NCBI RefSeq assembly: GCF_019801015.1
Contig: NZ_JAHVJZ010000008.1
Location: forward strand, 62,001 to 126,000
Origin: Marinobacter nauticus
Lineage (GTDB): Bacteria > Pseudomonadota > Gammaproteobacteria > Enterobacterales > Shewanellaceae
Direction of reading: 5' to 3'
DNA: 64,000 nucleotides
The notes beneath the pieces were generated by a model. That model saw only the letters and a program-made list of their open reading frames with translations, was not told the origin of the DNA and made no database searches. The position numbers were made by a program, and so were the translations under genes. The first letter of the stretch is position 1. Each line of letters begins with the position of its first letter. Positions 10,153 to 19,854 of the stretch are shown here, piece by piece.

Positions 10153-10728
10153 TTATTGGTCCTCACCGGCGGCAGCAGTGTCTACAGCATTACTGCCATT
10201 CAGGCGTTGTTGCAACAAATGGTCGCGCAAGAAAGCGTTGGCTCGACGTTGCTGCTCCATCGCGGCCCGCTCTTTGGCCTGAGCGTCATCCGGTTGTCCC
10301 ATGCCGGGAACCTGGTAGCTGGCCGGGCTTGGCGCGCCCAGCATCGGCATGGTTTCCAATACCGGCAGCGGGGTCACCGCTTCGTTGGTGTTGTACTGTT
10401 GTACGCCCACCACAGCAACGGCGGCAACGGTCGCAGCAATCGCGTACTGACCAAAGCGCTGGCCCAGCTCAATCACTTTGCCGGGAATGGCAAAACGACG
10501 GCGGGACTGAGGCGCCAGGATTGCAGGCTCTGACTCGAGGGCATCGGCAACATTGGCGGCGATGTCCAACTGCAGGGACTCCGGCAACTCGTTACGCATG
10601 GCATCACCGATCAGGTGGTATCGATGCCAGCGTTCGCTCAGTTCAGCGTCCGCCAGCAGGTCCTGGTACAGACCTTCAACCGGCTGATCGTCCATCCATG
10701 CCGACAGCTTTTCCTTACGTTCAGTCAT
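10153..10728 (-). CDS. rseA: RseA, anti-sigma-E factor
   Basis: 191 residues. N-terminal cytoplasmic sigma-binding domain (LSAWMDDQPVEGLYQDLL), one membrane span (about residues 95-112), and a periplasmic region rich in Gln. DegS and RseP cut it to release RpoE. The ATG has a strong AAGGTGAG site. It lies 19 bp after rpoE in the conserved operon. Confidence 0.94.
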   Translation of the reverse strand: MTERKEKLSAWMDDQPVEGLYQDLLADAELSERWHRYHLIGDAMRNELPESLQLDIAANVADALESEPAILAPQSRRRFAIPGKVIELGQRFGQYAIAATVAAVAVVGVQQYNTNEAVTPLPVLETMPMLGAPSPASYQVPGMGQPDDAQAKERAAMEQQRRANAFLRDHLLQQRLNGSNAVDTAAAGEDQ

Positions 10729-10747
10729 TGCTCACCTTAGGTTTCAA

Positions 10748-11326
10748 TTACCGCTCCAGCAAAGGCTGGATCTTTTTGTCGATCGCTTCACGTGCACGGA
10801 AAATCCGCGAACGCACCGTCCCCACGGGACAATCCATTACGGCAGCGATCTCTTCGTAACTCATCCCTTCGATTTCGCGGAGGGTGATCGCCACTTTTAA
10901 CTCTTGCGGCAAGCTTTCGATGGTCGCAAACACGGTACGTTTGATCTCATCAGACAGCAGTTGCCGTTCTGGCGTTGCCGACTCTCTTAGAGCATCGGCA
11001 CCGTCATAAAATTCCGCCTCATCGGCGTCCACATCATTGGCCGGAGGCCGACGTCCCTGGGACACCAGATAGTTCTTTGCGGTGTTGACCGCGATCCGGT
11101 ACAGCCAGGTGTAGAAGGCACTCTCTCCCCGAAAGTTTGGCAGAGACCGGTAAGCTTTGATAAATGCTTCCTGGGCCACGTCCGCCACATCTCCCGGGTT
11201 TTTCACGTACCGACCAATCAGGTTCGCCACCTTGTGCTGGTACTTCACCACGAGAAGGTTAAACGCTTGCTTATCCCCTCGCTGTACGCGCTCGACCAGT
11301 TGCTGATCACTAATCGGCTCACTCAC
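10748..11326 (-). CDS. rpoE: RNA polymerase sigma-E factor RpoE
   Basis: ECF sigma factor of 192 residues from the start chosen here. Region 2 contains NLLVVKYQHKVANLIGRYV and AFYTWLYRIAVNTAKNYL; region 4 contains SYEEIAAVMDCPVGTVRSRIFRARE. I choose the GTG giving Met-Ser-Glu-Pro because it aligns with E. coli Met-Ser-Glu-Gln and has AGGAG upstream; an in-frame GTG four codons earlier (11338) has AGGA directly against it and is less likely. A sigma-E promoter lies upstream, so the operon should be autoregulated. Confidence 0.97.
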   Translation of the reverse strand: MSEPISDQQLVERVQRGDKQAFNLLVVKYQHKVANLIGRYVKNPGDVADVAQEAFIKAYRSLPNFRGESAFYTWLYRIAVNTAKNYLVSQGRRPPANDVDADEAEFYDGADALRESATPERQLLSDEIKRTVFATIESLPQELKVAITLREIEGMSYEEIAAVMDCPVGTVRSRIFRAREAIDKKIQPLLER

Positions 11327-11389
11327 TCGAGTGGTCACTCCTAAATCTTAACTTGCTGATTTTTCTTTCACTCGTCTCAAGCGCACCTA

Positions 11390-11417
11390 TTCAGACTGCG
11401 CCAATTGGTAAAAGTTC
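11390..11417 (-). promoter_or_regulatory. Sigma-E promoter of the rpoE operon
   Basis: On the minus strand GAACTT (11417-11412) is followed after 16 bases by TCTGAA (11395-11390). This is the sigma-E -35 / -10 pair (GAACTT, TCTGA). It points at rpoE, with a leader of about 60 bases to the chosen GTG. It gives the positive autoregulation expected of rpoE operons. Confidence 0.8.
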
Positions 11418-11450
11418 GTAAATTTTTCTGATCCTGATCACAAAGTCGTT

Positions 11451-11466
11451 CACCCCTTAGGGGGTG
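11451..11466. promoter_or_regulatory. Inverted repeat in the rpoE-nadB gap, possible operator
   Basis: CACCCC-TTAG-GGGGTG, a perfect 6-bp inverted repeat about 60 bases before nadB and upstream of the sigma-E promoter. It does not match the NadR half-site TGTTTA. Could be an operator for nadB or simply a 5' hairpin. Confidence 0.25.
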
Positions 11467-11525
11467 GGCCTTTGCGCCCGCTGGGAGTACCATAGGCCAA
11501 CTGACTTTCCAACGCATGATAACGG

Positions 11526-13136
11526 ATGAATCAAGGGCTTGAACACCACGCCGACCTTCTGGTGATCGGCAGCGGCGCGGCAGGGTTAACCCTGGCGCTG
11601 AAAATGGCCAGCCAGGCCAAGGTGATTGTCATCGCCAAGGGGAAACTGAAAGAGGGGTCGACTTACTACGCTCAGGGCGGCATCGCCGCCGTGTTTGACG
11701 AAGAGGACACCATCGAATCCCATGTGGCCGACACCCTGATTGCCGGAGCCGGGTTGTGCGATGAAAAAGCGGTGCAGTTCACTGCCAGTGAAGCACGTGC
11801 TGCGCTGGAGTGGCTGATCCGCAAAGGCGCCGACTTCGATCAGGAAACCGACAGCGACGGCCAGTCGCGTTACCACCTGACCCGGGAAGGCGGCCACAGT
11901 CACCGACGCATTCTCCACGCCGCCGACGCCACGGGTAAAGAGGTACAACAAACCCTCCAGGCCCAGGCACTGAACCACCCCAATATCACCGTGTTGGAAC
12001 GCTATAACGCGGTTGACCTTATCACCTCAGAAAAGCAGGGACTCGAAGGCACCAACCGAGTGCTCGGTGCCTACGTCTGGAACCGTGATAAGGAGCAGGT
12101 TGAGACCGTCCACGCCCGGTTTGTCTCCCTGGCCACCGGTGGCGCCTCCAAGGTGTATCAATACACCTCCAACCCGGACATCGCTTCCGGCGACGGCATC
12201 GCCATGGCCTGGCGGGCCGGGTGTCGGGTCGCCAATATGGAGTTCAACCAATTCCACCCCACCTGCCTGTACCACCCCCAGGCCCGCAACTTCCTGCTGA
12301 CCGAAGCCCTGCGTGGCGAAGGCGCCCTGCTTCGCCGTCCCGACGGCAGCCGCTTTATGCCGGACTTCGATGAGCGGCAGGAGCTGGCGCCACGGGATGT
12401 GGTGGCCCGCGCCATCGATTACGAGATGAAGCGCCTGGGTGCAGACTGCATGTATCTGGACATCAGCCATAAGTCCGACGATTTTATTCAGCGTCACTTT
12501 CCCACCATTCATGAGCGCTGCCTCTCCTTGGGCATCGACATCACCAAGGAACCCATTCCGGTGGTGCCCGCCGCGCACTACACCTGTGGGGGAGTGATGA
12601 CCGACCTGGATGGCCAGACCGACCTTCAGGGGCTCTATGCCATCGGTGAGGTGGCCTACACCGGTTTGCACGGTGCCAACCGCATGGCCAGCAACTCTCT
12701 GCTGGAGTGTCTGGTGTTTGCCCGTGCCGCCGCAAGGCACATGAAAGCGCATCTGGAAACTCAGGTCACTCCGCCCCTTCCCACTCTGCCTCAATGGGAT
12801 GAAAGCCAGGTGATCAATTCCGATGAGCATGTGGTGATCGCCCATAACTGGCACGAGCTCCGCCTGTTTATGTGGGACTACGTGGGCATTGTGCGTACCG
12901 ATAAGCGCCTGCAGCGGGCACTGCGCCGGGTGGAGATGCTCAAGTCCGAGATCCACGAGTACTACAGCGGCTTTAAAGTCAGCAATGATCTGCTGGAACT
13001 GCGGAACCTGGTGCAGGTGGCAGAGTTGATCATCCGCAGTGCCATGGCGCGTAAGGAGAGCCGCGGCCTCCATTACACCCTCGACTATCCGGACACTTTG
13101 CCGGAGTCAGCGCCCACCATTCTCTCCCCCCGCTGA
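11526..13136 (+). CDS. nadB: L-aspartate oxidase NadB
   Basis: 536 residues (E. coli 540). Flavoprotein oxidising L-aspartate to iminoaspartate, which NadA condenses to quinolinate for NAD. FAD-binding [16 protein letters not shown] at the N-terminus, the substrate-loop motif [12 protein letters not shown], the HPTCLY stretch and the [17 protein letters not shown] motif are all present, plus the C-terminal helical domain of the succinate dehydrogenase/fumarate reductase flavoprotein family. Divergent from rpoE as in E. coli. Its last 52 bp overlap the 3' end of the opposite-strand ygfX gene. Confidence 0.98.
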   Translation: MNQGLEHHADLLVIGSGAAGLTLALKMASQAKVIVIAKGKLKEGSTYYAQGGIAAVFDEEDTIESHVADTLIAGAGLCDEKAVQFTASEARAALEWLIRKGADFDQETDSDGQSRYHLTREGGHSHRRILHAADATGKEVQQTLQAQALNHPNITVLERYNAVDLITSEKQGLEGTNRVLGAYVWNRDKEQVETVHARFVSLATGGASKVYQYTSNPDIASGDGIAMAWRAGCRVANMEFNQFHPTCLYHPQARNFLLTEALRGEGALLRRPDGSRFMPDFDERQELAPRDVVARAIDYEMKRLGADCMYLDISHKSDDFIQRHFPTIHERCLSLGIDITKEPIPVVPAAHYTCGGVMTDLDGQTDLQGLYAIGEVAYTGLHGANRMASNSLLECLVFARAAARHMKAHLETQVTPPLPTLPQWDESQVINSDEHVVIAHNWHELRLFMWDYVGIVRTDKRLQRALRRVEMLKSEIHEYYSGFKVSNDLLELRNLVQVAELIIRSAMARKESRGLHYTLDYPDTLPESAPTILSPR

Positions 13137-13534
13137 ATCGCCACCAGTAATCGACAGAGCCGACGCCAGTCGGCTCTTTGGTAACTGTCCTGATGCTGCC
13201 ACAGCCAGCTTTTCCGCTGGCCCTGCTCCAGCGCCATCATCACCACACCGGGCATCAGTCTGGAGCGGGCGCTGACGCGAAAAGACAAACCGGTATCCAG
13301 CCAGACGCCCTCACCATCCTGCCCCAGTTGAAAAGGCCGGGCTGGCGGAGTGCGCCACTGACGCAGAACAGCGATGGCCAGCAGCAACAGAAGCAGCCAT
13401 TTCACCAGCAGCAATCCGTTCGGCAGATGCGCCGGCCAGAGCATCAGCGAGCCACACAAAAGCAGCCCGCCCATAATGCGTAAAAGGCGCCCCTGTCGGG
13501 ACGCCTTCGGATAGAAAAGGTAGTGTTGCGACAT
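13085..13534 (-). CDS. cptA: YgfX/CptA family membrane protein
   Basis: 149 residues from the ATG giving Met-Ser-Gln-His-Tyr. Two adjacent hydrophobic segments (about 20-38 and 41-58) followed by a cytoplasmic beta-rich domain with a conserved WRRLCRLL-type end. This is the YgfX layout, always encoded after sdhE; E. coli YgfX (CptA) was reported as a toxin affecting MreB/FtsZ, while other work links it to flavinylation. A TTG at 13567 would extend the protein by 11 residues and overlap sdhE; neither start has a good ribosome site. The 3' end overlaps nadB by 52 bp. Confidence 0.8.
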   Translation of the reverse strand: MSQHYLFYPKASRQGRLLRIMGGLLLCGSLMLWPAHLPNGLLLVKWLLLLLLAIAVLRQWRTPPARPFQLGQDGEGVWLDTGLSFRVSARSRLMPGVVMMALEQGQRKSWLWQHQDSYQRADWRRLCRLLVAIQRGERMVGADSGKVSG

Positions 13535-13547
13535 CTGCACGCGTCGC

Positions 13548-13805
13548 TCAGGGCTGGTTCCGCTCAAGGATCAGCGCCACCATCGCTGCCATCTTCGGTT
13601 CAGGGCAGGCTTCGTGGCCCATAAACCAGGCGAACAGATCCGGATCGTCTTGGGTCAGCAGGCGCTCAAAAGTCTGCTGCTGCTCCGTCGTCAGCCCCAG
13701 GTAGTGGCGCTCAACAAAGGGCTCAAGCAGCACATCCAGTTCCAACATACCCCGGCGACACGCCCACTTCAGACGTTTGATCACCTCGAACTCCTCGGTT
13801 GTCAT
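13548..13805 (-). CDS. sdhE: SdhE, FAD assembly factor
   Basis: 85 residues. Small helical protein that promotes covalent FAD attachment to SdhA and FrdA. The RGMLELD motif (RGxxE) that contacts the flavoprotein is intact, followed by the DPDLFAWFMG stretch typical of the family. I choose the ATG at 13805 because GGAG lies 8 bases before it; an upstream ATG (13817) would supply that GGAG as its own second codon and has no site. Confidence 0.93.
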   Translation of the reverse strand: MTTEEFEVIKRLKWACRRGMLELDVLLEPFVERHYLGLTTEQQQTFERLLTQDDPDLFAWFMGHEACPEPKMAAMVALILERNQP

Positions 13806-13816
13806 TGTTATCTCCA

Positions 13817-15037
13817 TCAGGATGATCTTTGCGCCGCCATCCTACCACGAACCATCCACAGATAGACGACACCTGAGCCAATAAGACTCAGGCTCATGGC
13901 CGCGACCATGGTCCAGGGGGAATCCGTATGCAGCAGGCCCATCAGGCCACCAATCATGGCACCGGCCAAAAAGCGCATAAAGCCACCCAGTGCTGACACC
14001 GAACCGGCCGCCCCATCAAAGGCATCCAGACTGAGCGCCGCAGCGTTGGCAGATATCAGTCCCATCGGTCCCATAATCAGGATCACCGGAATCACTACAC
14101 CCCAGACTTCTCCCACCTCAAACCAGCGAGCCAATATCAGCAGCAGCGCCCCGGAAACCCCGATACCCAGGCCTATCCCCAGCATCCGGGTTGAGCCCAA
14201 GCGTGCCACATAGCGAGCGTTGAGACTGGTCAAACTCATCATCATCAGGATGTTGGCGCCAAAGTAATAACCAAACTGCTCCGGCGGCACATTGAAGTAC
14301 TCGATATAGACGAACGGTGAGCCGGTAATAAACGCAAACAGGGCGGAAGCAGAGCCGATGCCGATCAACTGATAGCCCATGCACTCCCGGTGGCGCAGAA
14401 TCCGGCCATAAGTCCCCAACGCACTGCTTAAACGAAGTGGCGGACGTTCCGCCTTGGGCAGGGTCTCTCCGATCACCAGGCCGATAGCGATGGCCAGCAC
14501 CGCAGCCACGGCAGCCAGCAGCCAAAACACACTGTGCCAGCCAAAGTAGAGCAGCAGATAGCCCCCAAGCACCGGTGCAATCAACGGCGCCAGGTTCATC
14601 ACCAGCATGCCAAAGCTCATCGCGCGGGCGAACTGGTCGCGCTCAAACAGATCCCGCAGCAGTGCCATAACCACCACCGAGCCTGCGGCTCCGCCGACCG
14701 CCTGCAGCACCCGCGCAACAATAAGCAGCTCTACGGAGGTTGCAAGGGCACAGGCGATGCTGGCCAGCGCGAACAGGCCAAGGCCGCCAATCAGAATCGG
14801 CATCCGCCCGAGGCTGTCGGTCATCGGGCCATAAAGCAACTGACCAAACGCAAAACCAAGGAGATAAAAGCTGACGGTGTACTGCATCACCTCCACCGGT
14901 ACAGCAAACTCTTTTGCCATGGTGGGGATGGAAGGCAGGTACATGTCGATGGCCAGGGGCGTCAGCCCGGCAAGGGCGCCCAGCAGGGCGATAAGGACCA
15001 CGTAAGGTGGTAAAGGACGGGATGGTTGAGAGTGCAT
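13817..15037 (-). CDS. Bcr/CflA family multidrug efflux transporter (MFS)
   Basis: About 406 residues with twelve membrane spans. LAIDMYLPSIPTMAKEF in the first loop and QLLYGPMTDSLGRMPIL in the loop between spans 2 and 3 are the Bcr/CflA signatures. Relatives export bicyclomycin, sulfonamides, chloramphenicol or small peptides/cysteine; the substrate here cannot be told. The ATG at 15037 starts the protein Met-His-Ser-Gln; a GTG five codons upstream (15052) is also open and neither has a clear ribosome site. It ends 11 bp before sdhE. Confidence 0.88.
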   Translation of the reverse strand: MHSQPSRPLPPYVVLIALLGALAGLTPLAIDMYLPSIPTMAKEFAVPVEVMQYTVSFYLLGFAFGQLLYGPMTDSLGRMPILIGGLGLFALASIACALATSVELLIVARVLQAVGGAAGSVVVMALLRDLFERDQFARAMSFGMLVMNLAPLIAPVLGGYLLLYFGWHSVFWLLAAVAAVLAIAIGLVIGETLPKAERPPLRLSSALGTYGRILRHRECMGYQLIGIGSASALFAFITGSPFVYIEYFNVPPEQFGYYFGANILMMMSLTSLNARYVARLGSTRMLGIGLGIGVSGALLLILARWFEVGEVWGVVIPVILIMGPMGLISANAAALSLDAFDGAAGSVSALGGFMRFLAGAMIGGLMGLLHTDSPWTMVAAMSLSLIGSGVVYLWMVRGRMAAQRSS

Positions 15038-15099
15038 GGTACCGCGAAACACTGTTCAGGACTGGCCATCATCCCATCTAGGCCAGTCCTTGAGCAAGG

Positions 15100-16008
15100 T
15101 TAAAGCGGAAAAGCCGGCGCTTCTTCACCGCGGAAGAATCGGCCGAAGTCGGTCTCAAGCAAGCTGCGGACCGCCGGATGCTGAATCATCCGTTCGGCGA
15201 ACATCACGTAGTACTCCTCCTGCACTTCATCGGTCTCGCCAATCAGGTGGAATCCCTGATCCAGCATTTCGTCCCGATAGAGTGAAGGGATGACAAAGAC
15301 ACTGTCGGTGTAATGGCCGAAGGCCTTCATCATGGCGGAGTCGTCAAATTCTCCGGTGATGCGGGGCTCCAGGCCAATCTCGTCAAACCAACGCAACATC
15401 TGTTGCCCCAACGCCGTCTTACGGTGTGGGATCAGCAGTTTTGCCTTGCCGAGGTTGACCGGGAAATCGCCGGACAATGGCGCTTTGCTGATAAAGCTGA
15501 TGCCACACTGCCCCAGCTTTTTACTGAGAATTTCCGGCAGCTTCAGGCTTTCTGCGTCACTGCCGGAAAGCACCACATCCAGCTTGTGCTGAGACAGGCG
15601 ATCCACCAGATTTTCATCCGTAGACTCGTAACAGTTCAGATGGATGTTATCCCCATCGGGCATCACCGAAAGCAGCAGCCGACTGGCTACCGATTTCGAC
15701 AACGCATCGGAGATCCCCACCTCGAACAGAATGGCACTGTCTTTGTTGTAGTTCAGGAGGTCCAGCATCTCGTAGGAGAGGCTGTACATCTTGTCCGCAT
15801 AGCGGAACACCACTTCCCCCAACTCCGAAGCCACCAGAGCCCGGCCCTGACGCTTAAACAGTTTGCCGCCCAGGCGACGCTCCAGTTGGCGGATTTGGCC
15901 GGTTACGGTCTGTGGCGTCAGAAAGAGGGCGTCGGCGGCTTTCGCCACCGAGCCTTTTTTCCGCACCATCCAGAAGTAGTACAGGTGGTTGTAGTTGAGG
16001 TGAGCCAT
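15100..16008 (-). CDS. nhaR: NhaR, LysR-type activator of nhaA
   Basis: 302 residues (E. coli 301). N-terminal winged helix (NYNHLYYFWMVRKKGSVAKAADALFLTPQTVTGQI) is strikingly like E. coli NhaR, followed by the LysR effector domain. Senses Na+ and activates nhaA; in E. coli it also acts on other envelope genes. It is the last gene of nhaA-(small gene)-nhaR, starting 1 bp after the small gene's stop. Confidence 0.94.
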   Translation of the reverse strand: MAHLNYNHLYYFWMVRKKGSVAKAADALFLTPQTVTGQIRQLERRLGGKLFKRQGRALVASELGEVVFRYADKMYSLSYEMLDLLNYNKDSAILFEVGISDALSKSVASRLLLSVMPDGDNIHLNCYESTDENLVDRLSQHKLDVVLSGSDAESLKLPEILSKKLGQCGISFISKAPLSGDFPVNLGKAKLLIPHRKTALGQQMLRWFDEIGLEPRITGEFDDSAMMKAFGHYTDSVFVIPSLYRDEMLDQGFHLIGETDEVQEEYYVMFAERMIQHPAVRSLLETDFGRFFRGEEAPAFPL

Positions 16009-16009
16009 G

Positions 16010-16393
16010 TTACTTCGCCTGGCAGTGGAAAAGCGCGACCAGCGCCTGCTGAAGTTCTTCCTGTGAAGTCAGCAGTCCTTGTTCCACCAGCTCATCCAGA
16101 GCCAATACCATCTGATCACGCTCTGGCAGCCGGTTTTCGCAGAAGGCCTTATTGGCCTGCTGGAAACGGCGGCCGGAACGATACTTCAGCGCACGCTCAG
16201 CGTAAGAGCTGGTATCCAGTGCCGGAACCTTCATCATTGCGCCCAGGGCCAGGGCACCATCAACGGCGCCCTCCAAATACACCAGACAAGCCTGGCTCTT
16301 TGGCTCATCCTGGCACATCGCCAGGTTGAGGTCGTCCGCCATAACGGACGGAGTGATGGCCAGGGCCAGCAGTACACCAATCGCTTTTTTCAT
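16010..16393 (-). CDS. Small periplasmic four-cysteine protein between nhaA and nhaR
   Basis: 127 residues with a signal peptide (cleavage after VMA near residue 19). The mature protein has four Cys (in AMCQDE, QACLVYLEGAVDGAL, AFCENR and LFHCQAK) and is otherwise helical. The C-x8-C-L-x-Y-x-x-G-x-x-D-G pattern and the later FC-x-x-R resemble the Rap1a/Tai fold, a disulfide-bonded helical family that includes T6SS immunity proteins and many housekeeping periplasmic proteins; this is a resemblance, not a firm call. It splits the nhaA-nhaR pair that is adjacent in E. coli. No effector gene lies nearby, so an immunity role is not supported. Confidence 0.75.
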   Translation of the reverse strand: MKKAIGVLLALAITPSVMADDLNLAMCQDEPKSQACLVYLEGAVDGALALGAMMKVPALDTSSYAERALKYRSGRRFQQANKAFCENRLPERDQMVLALDELVEQGLLTSQEELQQALVALFHCQAK

Positions 16394-16424
16394 AATCCCT
16401 CACTCACATTCTTTTTATTGCTAT

Positions 16425-17603
16425 TCAGGCGGTTTTCGCTTGCTCAGGCAGGGTCTTCTTCAGAATGAAGTAGCCCAGTACTGCCGCAACACCAGAGCCG
16501 ATGAGGATGCCCAGACGGGACAGGTCACCGTAGTTCAGCAGGCCGGCTTCGAAGGCCAGCGAGGCCACGAACATTGCCATGGTGAAACCGATACCACACA
16601 GCAGAGACACCCCGAACAGATGCACCCAGCGCAGTCCTTCCGGCAGAGTGGCGATGCGCAACGCTACGGCCAGCGCACTGAACGCCATGATGCCCAGCGG
16701 CTTACCCACCAGCAGGCCCAGGGCGATGCCCATCGGCAGCGGAGAAGTCAGATCCTCCAGGCCCAAGCCGCTCAGGCTCACACCTGCGTTGGCAAACGCA
16801 AAGACCGGCAGAATCAGGAAGGTGCTCCACGGATGCAGCGTGTGCTCAAGGTGCTCACTGGGGCAATGACCGTGCTCATCTTTCTTCAGCGGAATGGTGA
16901 AAGCCAATACCACACCCGCCAGGGTCGCGTGCACGCCGGACTTCAGTACCGCCACCCACAGCACCAGGCCGATCAGCATATAGGGCATGAGATCCCGGAC
17001 ACCGCGACGGTTCAACATCACCAAGCCAATGATCGCGACTGCGGCAACGGCCAGGCTGGTTGTAGACAGTGAGTCACTGTAGAACAGCGCGATGATGATG
17101 ATCGCCAGCAGGTCATCGATGATGGCCAGGGCAAGCAGGAACACTTTAAGGGCCGCCGGGACGCGACTGCCGAGCAGCGCCAGTACACCCAGGGCAAAAG
17201 CGATGTCGGTCGCCGCCGGAATGGCCCAGCCGTTACGTGCAGTGGTGTCGTCGAAGTTGAAAGCCAGGAAGACCAGAGCCGGGGCTACCATACCGCCGAT
17301 GGCGGCGAAGGAGGGCAGCGCCGCTTTGCTGGGGCTGGAGAGCGCACCTTGCACCAGCTCACGTTTCACTTCCAGACCAATCAACATAAAGAACAGGGCC
17401 ATCAGGCCGTCGTTGATCCAAAGCAACATCGGCTTATCGATGTCCAGTGCCCCAACGCGCACCTGAACAGGGGTGTTCAGGAACGAGTCATACATGGCAT
17501 CCAGGGGCGAATTGGCCAGGGTCATGGCAACCGCCACGACGATCATCAGGATGATGCCGCCGGACGACTCCTGACTCAGGAAGTCTTTAATTGCGTGCTT
17601 CAT
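16425..17603 (-). CDS. nhaA: Na+/H+ antiporter NhaA
   Basis: 392 residues, twelve spans. The transport-site Asp pair is in [18 protein letters not shown] and [21 protein letters not shown], and the N-terminal [13 protein letters not shown] is intact. Electrogenic exchange of 2 H+ for 1 Na+, key to growth in salty alkaline water. The ATG has a strong GGAGG. A 15-bp LysR-type palindrome lies about 80 bp upstream. Confidence 0.97.
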   Translation of the reverse strand: MKHAIKDFLSQESSGGIILMIVVAVAMTLANSPLDAMYDSFLNTPVQVRVGALDIDKPMLLWINDGLMALFFMLIGLEVKRELVQGALSSPSKAALPSFAAIGGMVAPALVFLAFNFDDTTARNGWAIPAATDIAFALGVLALLGSRVPAALKVFLLALAIIDDLLAIIIIALFYSDSLSTTSLAVAAVAIIGLVMLNRRGVRDLMPYMLIGLVLWVAVLKSGVHATLAGVVLAFTIPLKKDEHGHCPSEHLEHTLHPWSTFLILPVFAFANAGVSLSGLGLEDLTSPLPMGIALGLLVGKPLGIMAFSALAVALRIATLPEGLRWVHLFGVSLLCGIGFTMAMFVASLAFEAGLLNYGDLSRLGILIGSGVAAVLGYFILKKTLPEQAKTA

Positions 17604-18157
17604 TACACTCCTCCAAAATTAACAGGTTGAGTGTAGACGGCCCGCAACCAATGAGAAATTCGTTTCTATCGCCGGCTTAGTTCGGCATTACCGAATTGTG
17701 AGCCAGCGCACATTGGGCACTTTGTTGTTTGCGATGCGTGTCGCTTTATGCAGCTAGTTTACATACACCCGCGATACTCTCTCCCCAAGCTATCGACGAA
17801 CAAATCCTTTAGTGAGAACGCTTTAGCGTCATCCCTGGTGAATGACAACCGGTTCAGACTCAGTAAATAAATGCTCATTGGCGTGCTGTTTGGATGCGCT
17901 CCCTCGGCATGGATGAGGCACGAAAAACGTGGGTCAGAGCCACAATTCCGTTTTTCCTTACCAGACCAAATTTCTGCACGATATTTCCGATGAAAGGCTC
18001 GGGGCAGAGTCGGCAGACATCAAACGCCAGGGCAACCAAGCCCCTTTCTTTGAGCACTTTGAGTGTAATCGGCCCATTGGCAATGAAAAATTCGCTTCTG
18101 CCGGTCTTTGCAACCGGGATTGCCGAAGCGTCTTGCCAATGAGCCAGACTGGGAGGG
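17604..18157. other. nhaA-thyA gap holding an unexplained segment with imperfect flanking repeats
   Basis: 554 bp between nhaA and thyA, lower in GC than its surroundings. Two stretches resemble each other in direct orientation: 17650-17695 and 18081-18127, both beginning ATGARAAATTCGYTTCT and continuing with GCCGG...CCGAA. Between them, on the minus strand, about 80 codons (about 18140 to 17875) read without a stop and with protein-like composition (ending PRERIQTARQ), but there is no start or ribosome site except far inside thyA. I do not recognise it; it could be a gene remnant, a small mobile element or a repeated intergenic element. Confidence 0.4.
17681..17695. promoter_or_regulatory. 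Candidate NhaR operator upstream of nhaA
   Basis: TTCGG-CATTA-CCGAA, a perfect 5-bp inverted repeat with the T-N13-A spacing expected for LysR-type regulators, about 80 bp before the nhaA ATG. The partner gene nhaR is in the same operon. Inferred from symmetry and context only. Confidence 0.4.
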
Positions 18158-18991
18158 TCAGATGGCGACGGGGGCAGGGATGTGAGGCTGAGCCTGGTAA
18201 TCGTGCAGCTCAAAGTCCTCGAAACGGTAATCGAAGATGCTGTCCGGACAACGAGTAATGGCCAGCTTCGGCAACGCCCCGGGGCTGCGCTGAAGCTGGG
18301 TGCTCACCTGCTCAAAGTGGTTTTTGTAGATGTGAACGTCGCCACCACTCCAGATAAAGTCGCCCACTTCCAGGCCGGTTTGCTGCGCCACCATATGGGT
18401 CAACAGCGCATAGCTGGGGATGTTGAACGCCAGGCCAAGGAAGCAATCCACAGAACGCTGCGTCAACATGCATGAGAGCTTGCCGTTGGCCACATAGAAC
18501 TGGATAAAGGCGTGGCAGGGTGCCAGCGCCATCTTGCCGGCATTGGCGTTGTCCGCAGGCGATACGGTTTCATCCGGCAGATCCGCCGGGTTCCACGCGG
18601 AGACGATGATGCGGCGACTGTTTGGACGGACTTTCAGATCTTCAATGACCTTGGCGATCTGATCAATCTCGCCCCCCTCAGGGGTTTTCCAGTGACGCCA
18701 CTGCACGCCGTATACCGGGCCAAGCTCACCTTCGTCGGTGGCCCACTCATTCCAGATCCGTACACCGTTTTCCTGCAGGTAGCGCACGTTGGTGTCGCCA
18801 CTCAGGAACCACAGCATCTCGTGAACGATGGATTTCCAGTGCAGCTTCTTGGTGGTGAGCATGGGGAAACCTTCGCCCAGATCAAAGCGCATCTGATGAC
18901 CAAACACAGAACGGGTGCCGGTGCCGGTACGATCATCCCGATCCACCCCGTTGGTCATCACATGGTTGAGCAGGTCCAAATACGCTTTCAT
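18158..18991 (-). CDS. thyA: Thymidylate synthase ThyA
   Basis: 277 residues. Converts dUMP and methylene-THF to dTMP and DHF. The catalytic Cys is in [14 protein letters not shown], the dUMP-binding RS in [17 protein letters not shown], and it ends with the conserved APVAI. It is about 13 residues longer than E. coli ThyA because of an insert before the catalytic Cys ([16 protein letters not shown]), as in several marine gammaproteobacteria. Overlaps the lgt stop by 4 bp. Confidence 0.97.
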   Translation of the reverse strand: MKAYLDLLNHVMTNGVDRDDRTGTGTRSVFGHQMRFDLGEGFPMLTTKKLHWKSIVHEMLWFLSGDTNVRYLQENGVRIWNEWATDEGELGPVYGVQWRHWKTPEGGEIDQIAKVIEDLKVRPNSRRIIVSAWNPADLPDETVSPADNANAGKMALAPCHAFIQFYVANGKLSCMLTQRSVDCFLGLAFNIPSYALLTHMVAQQTGLEVGDFIWSGGDVHIYKNHFEQVSTQLQRSPGALPKLAITRCPDSIFDYRFEDFELHDYQAQPHIPAPVAI

Positions 18992-19782
18992 CGAGCGGTC
19001 TCCTTAACAGCGGGGCGCATCATCAGATACGCGCCAAAAACAAGCATGGGGATGGTCAGCAGCTGACCCATGGAGAAGCCCCAGTAGAGGCTCAGGTGGG
19101 CATCGGGCTCACGCACAAACTCCACCAGGAATCGGGAAAGGCCATATCCCACCAGGAACAATCCGGCGACCGCGCCTGGCTTTTCAGTGCGCTTCATAAA
19201 CCATTGAAGCACCAGGAACAGCACCAACCCTTCCAATACCGCCTCATACAACTGTGACGGATGACGCGGCAGCGGGCCGGCTCCAGGGAAAATGATGCCC
19301 CAGGGCACATCGGTGGTGCGGCCCCATAGCTCACCATTGATGAAGTTACCGATACGGCCCAGGCCCAGGCCAATCGGCACTGTAGGGGCAACCAGATCGG
19401 CCACCTGCCAGAACGTGCGCTTCTGCCGGTGGGCAATAAAGAACATGGCGGCGATCACACCCAACAGGCCACCATGGAAAGACATCCCGCCTTCATTAAT
19501 TCGGAACAGATACAGGGGATCTTCGAGCAACCATTGCCAGCCGTAAAAGAAGACGTAACCGAGGCGTCCACCCAGCACCACACCCAAAAAGCTGTAGAAC
19601 AGCAGATCGGACACCTGCTCGCGGGTCCACCCGGAGTTTGGCTTGTCGGCATGACGATTCAGCAGCCACAGCGCTGCCAGGAACCCCAGCAGATACATCA
19701 GGCCATACCATCGCAGGGCCAGTGGACCCAGCTCGACGATTACCGGGTCGATCTGGGGAAAGGTAAAGTACTGATCAGACAT
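18988..19782 (-). CDS. lgt: Prolipoprotein diacylglyceryl transferase Lgt
   Basis: 264 residues, seven spans. Moves diacylglycerol from phosphatidylglycerol to the lipobox Cys of prolipoproteins in the inner membrane. The signature [14 protein letters not shown] is intact, as are YGLMYLLGF and HPSQLYEA. The ATG has AAGG upstream. lgt-thyA is the E. coli order. Confidence 0.97.
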   Translation of the reverse strand: MSDQYFTFPQIDPVIVELGPLALRWYGLMYLLGFLAALWLLNRHADKPNSGWTREQVSDLLFYSFLGVVLGGRLGYVFFYGWQWLLEDPLYLFRINEGGMSFHGGLLGVIAAMFFIAHRQKRTFWQVADLVAPTVPIGLGLGRIGNFINGELWGRTTDVPWGIIFPGAGPLPRHPSQLYEAVLEGLVLFLVLQWFMKRTEKPGAVAGLFLVGYGLSRFLVEFVREPDAHLSLYWGFSMGQLLTIPMLVFGAYLMMRPAVKETAR

Positions 19783-19854
19783 GATGCCTTAGCCTTTGTG
19801 ATCTTACAGAATTGAGCAGACGGGCCACTAGGATAGAGAGTTGCTGACGCGATG

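Noticed and set aside
16010-16393. Type VI secretion immunity protein
   Set aside because: The Cys pattern resembles Tai/Rap1a, but there is no effector or T6SS gene nearby and it is embedded in the nha operon.
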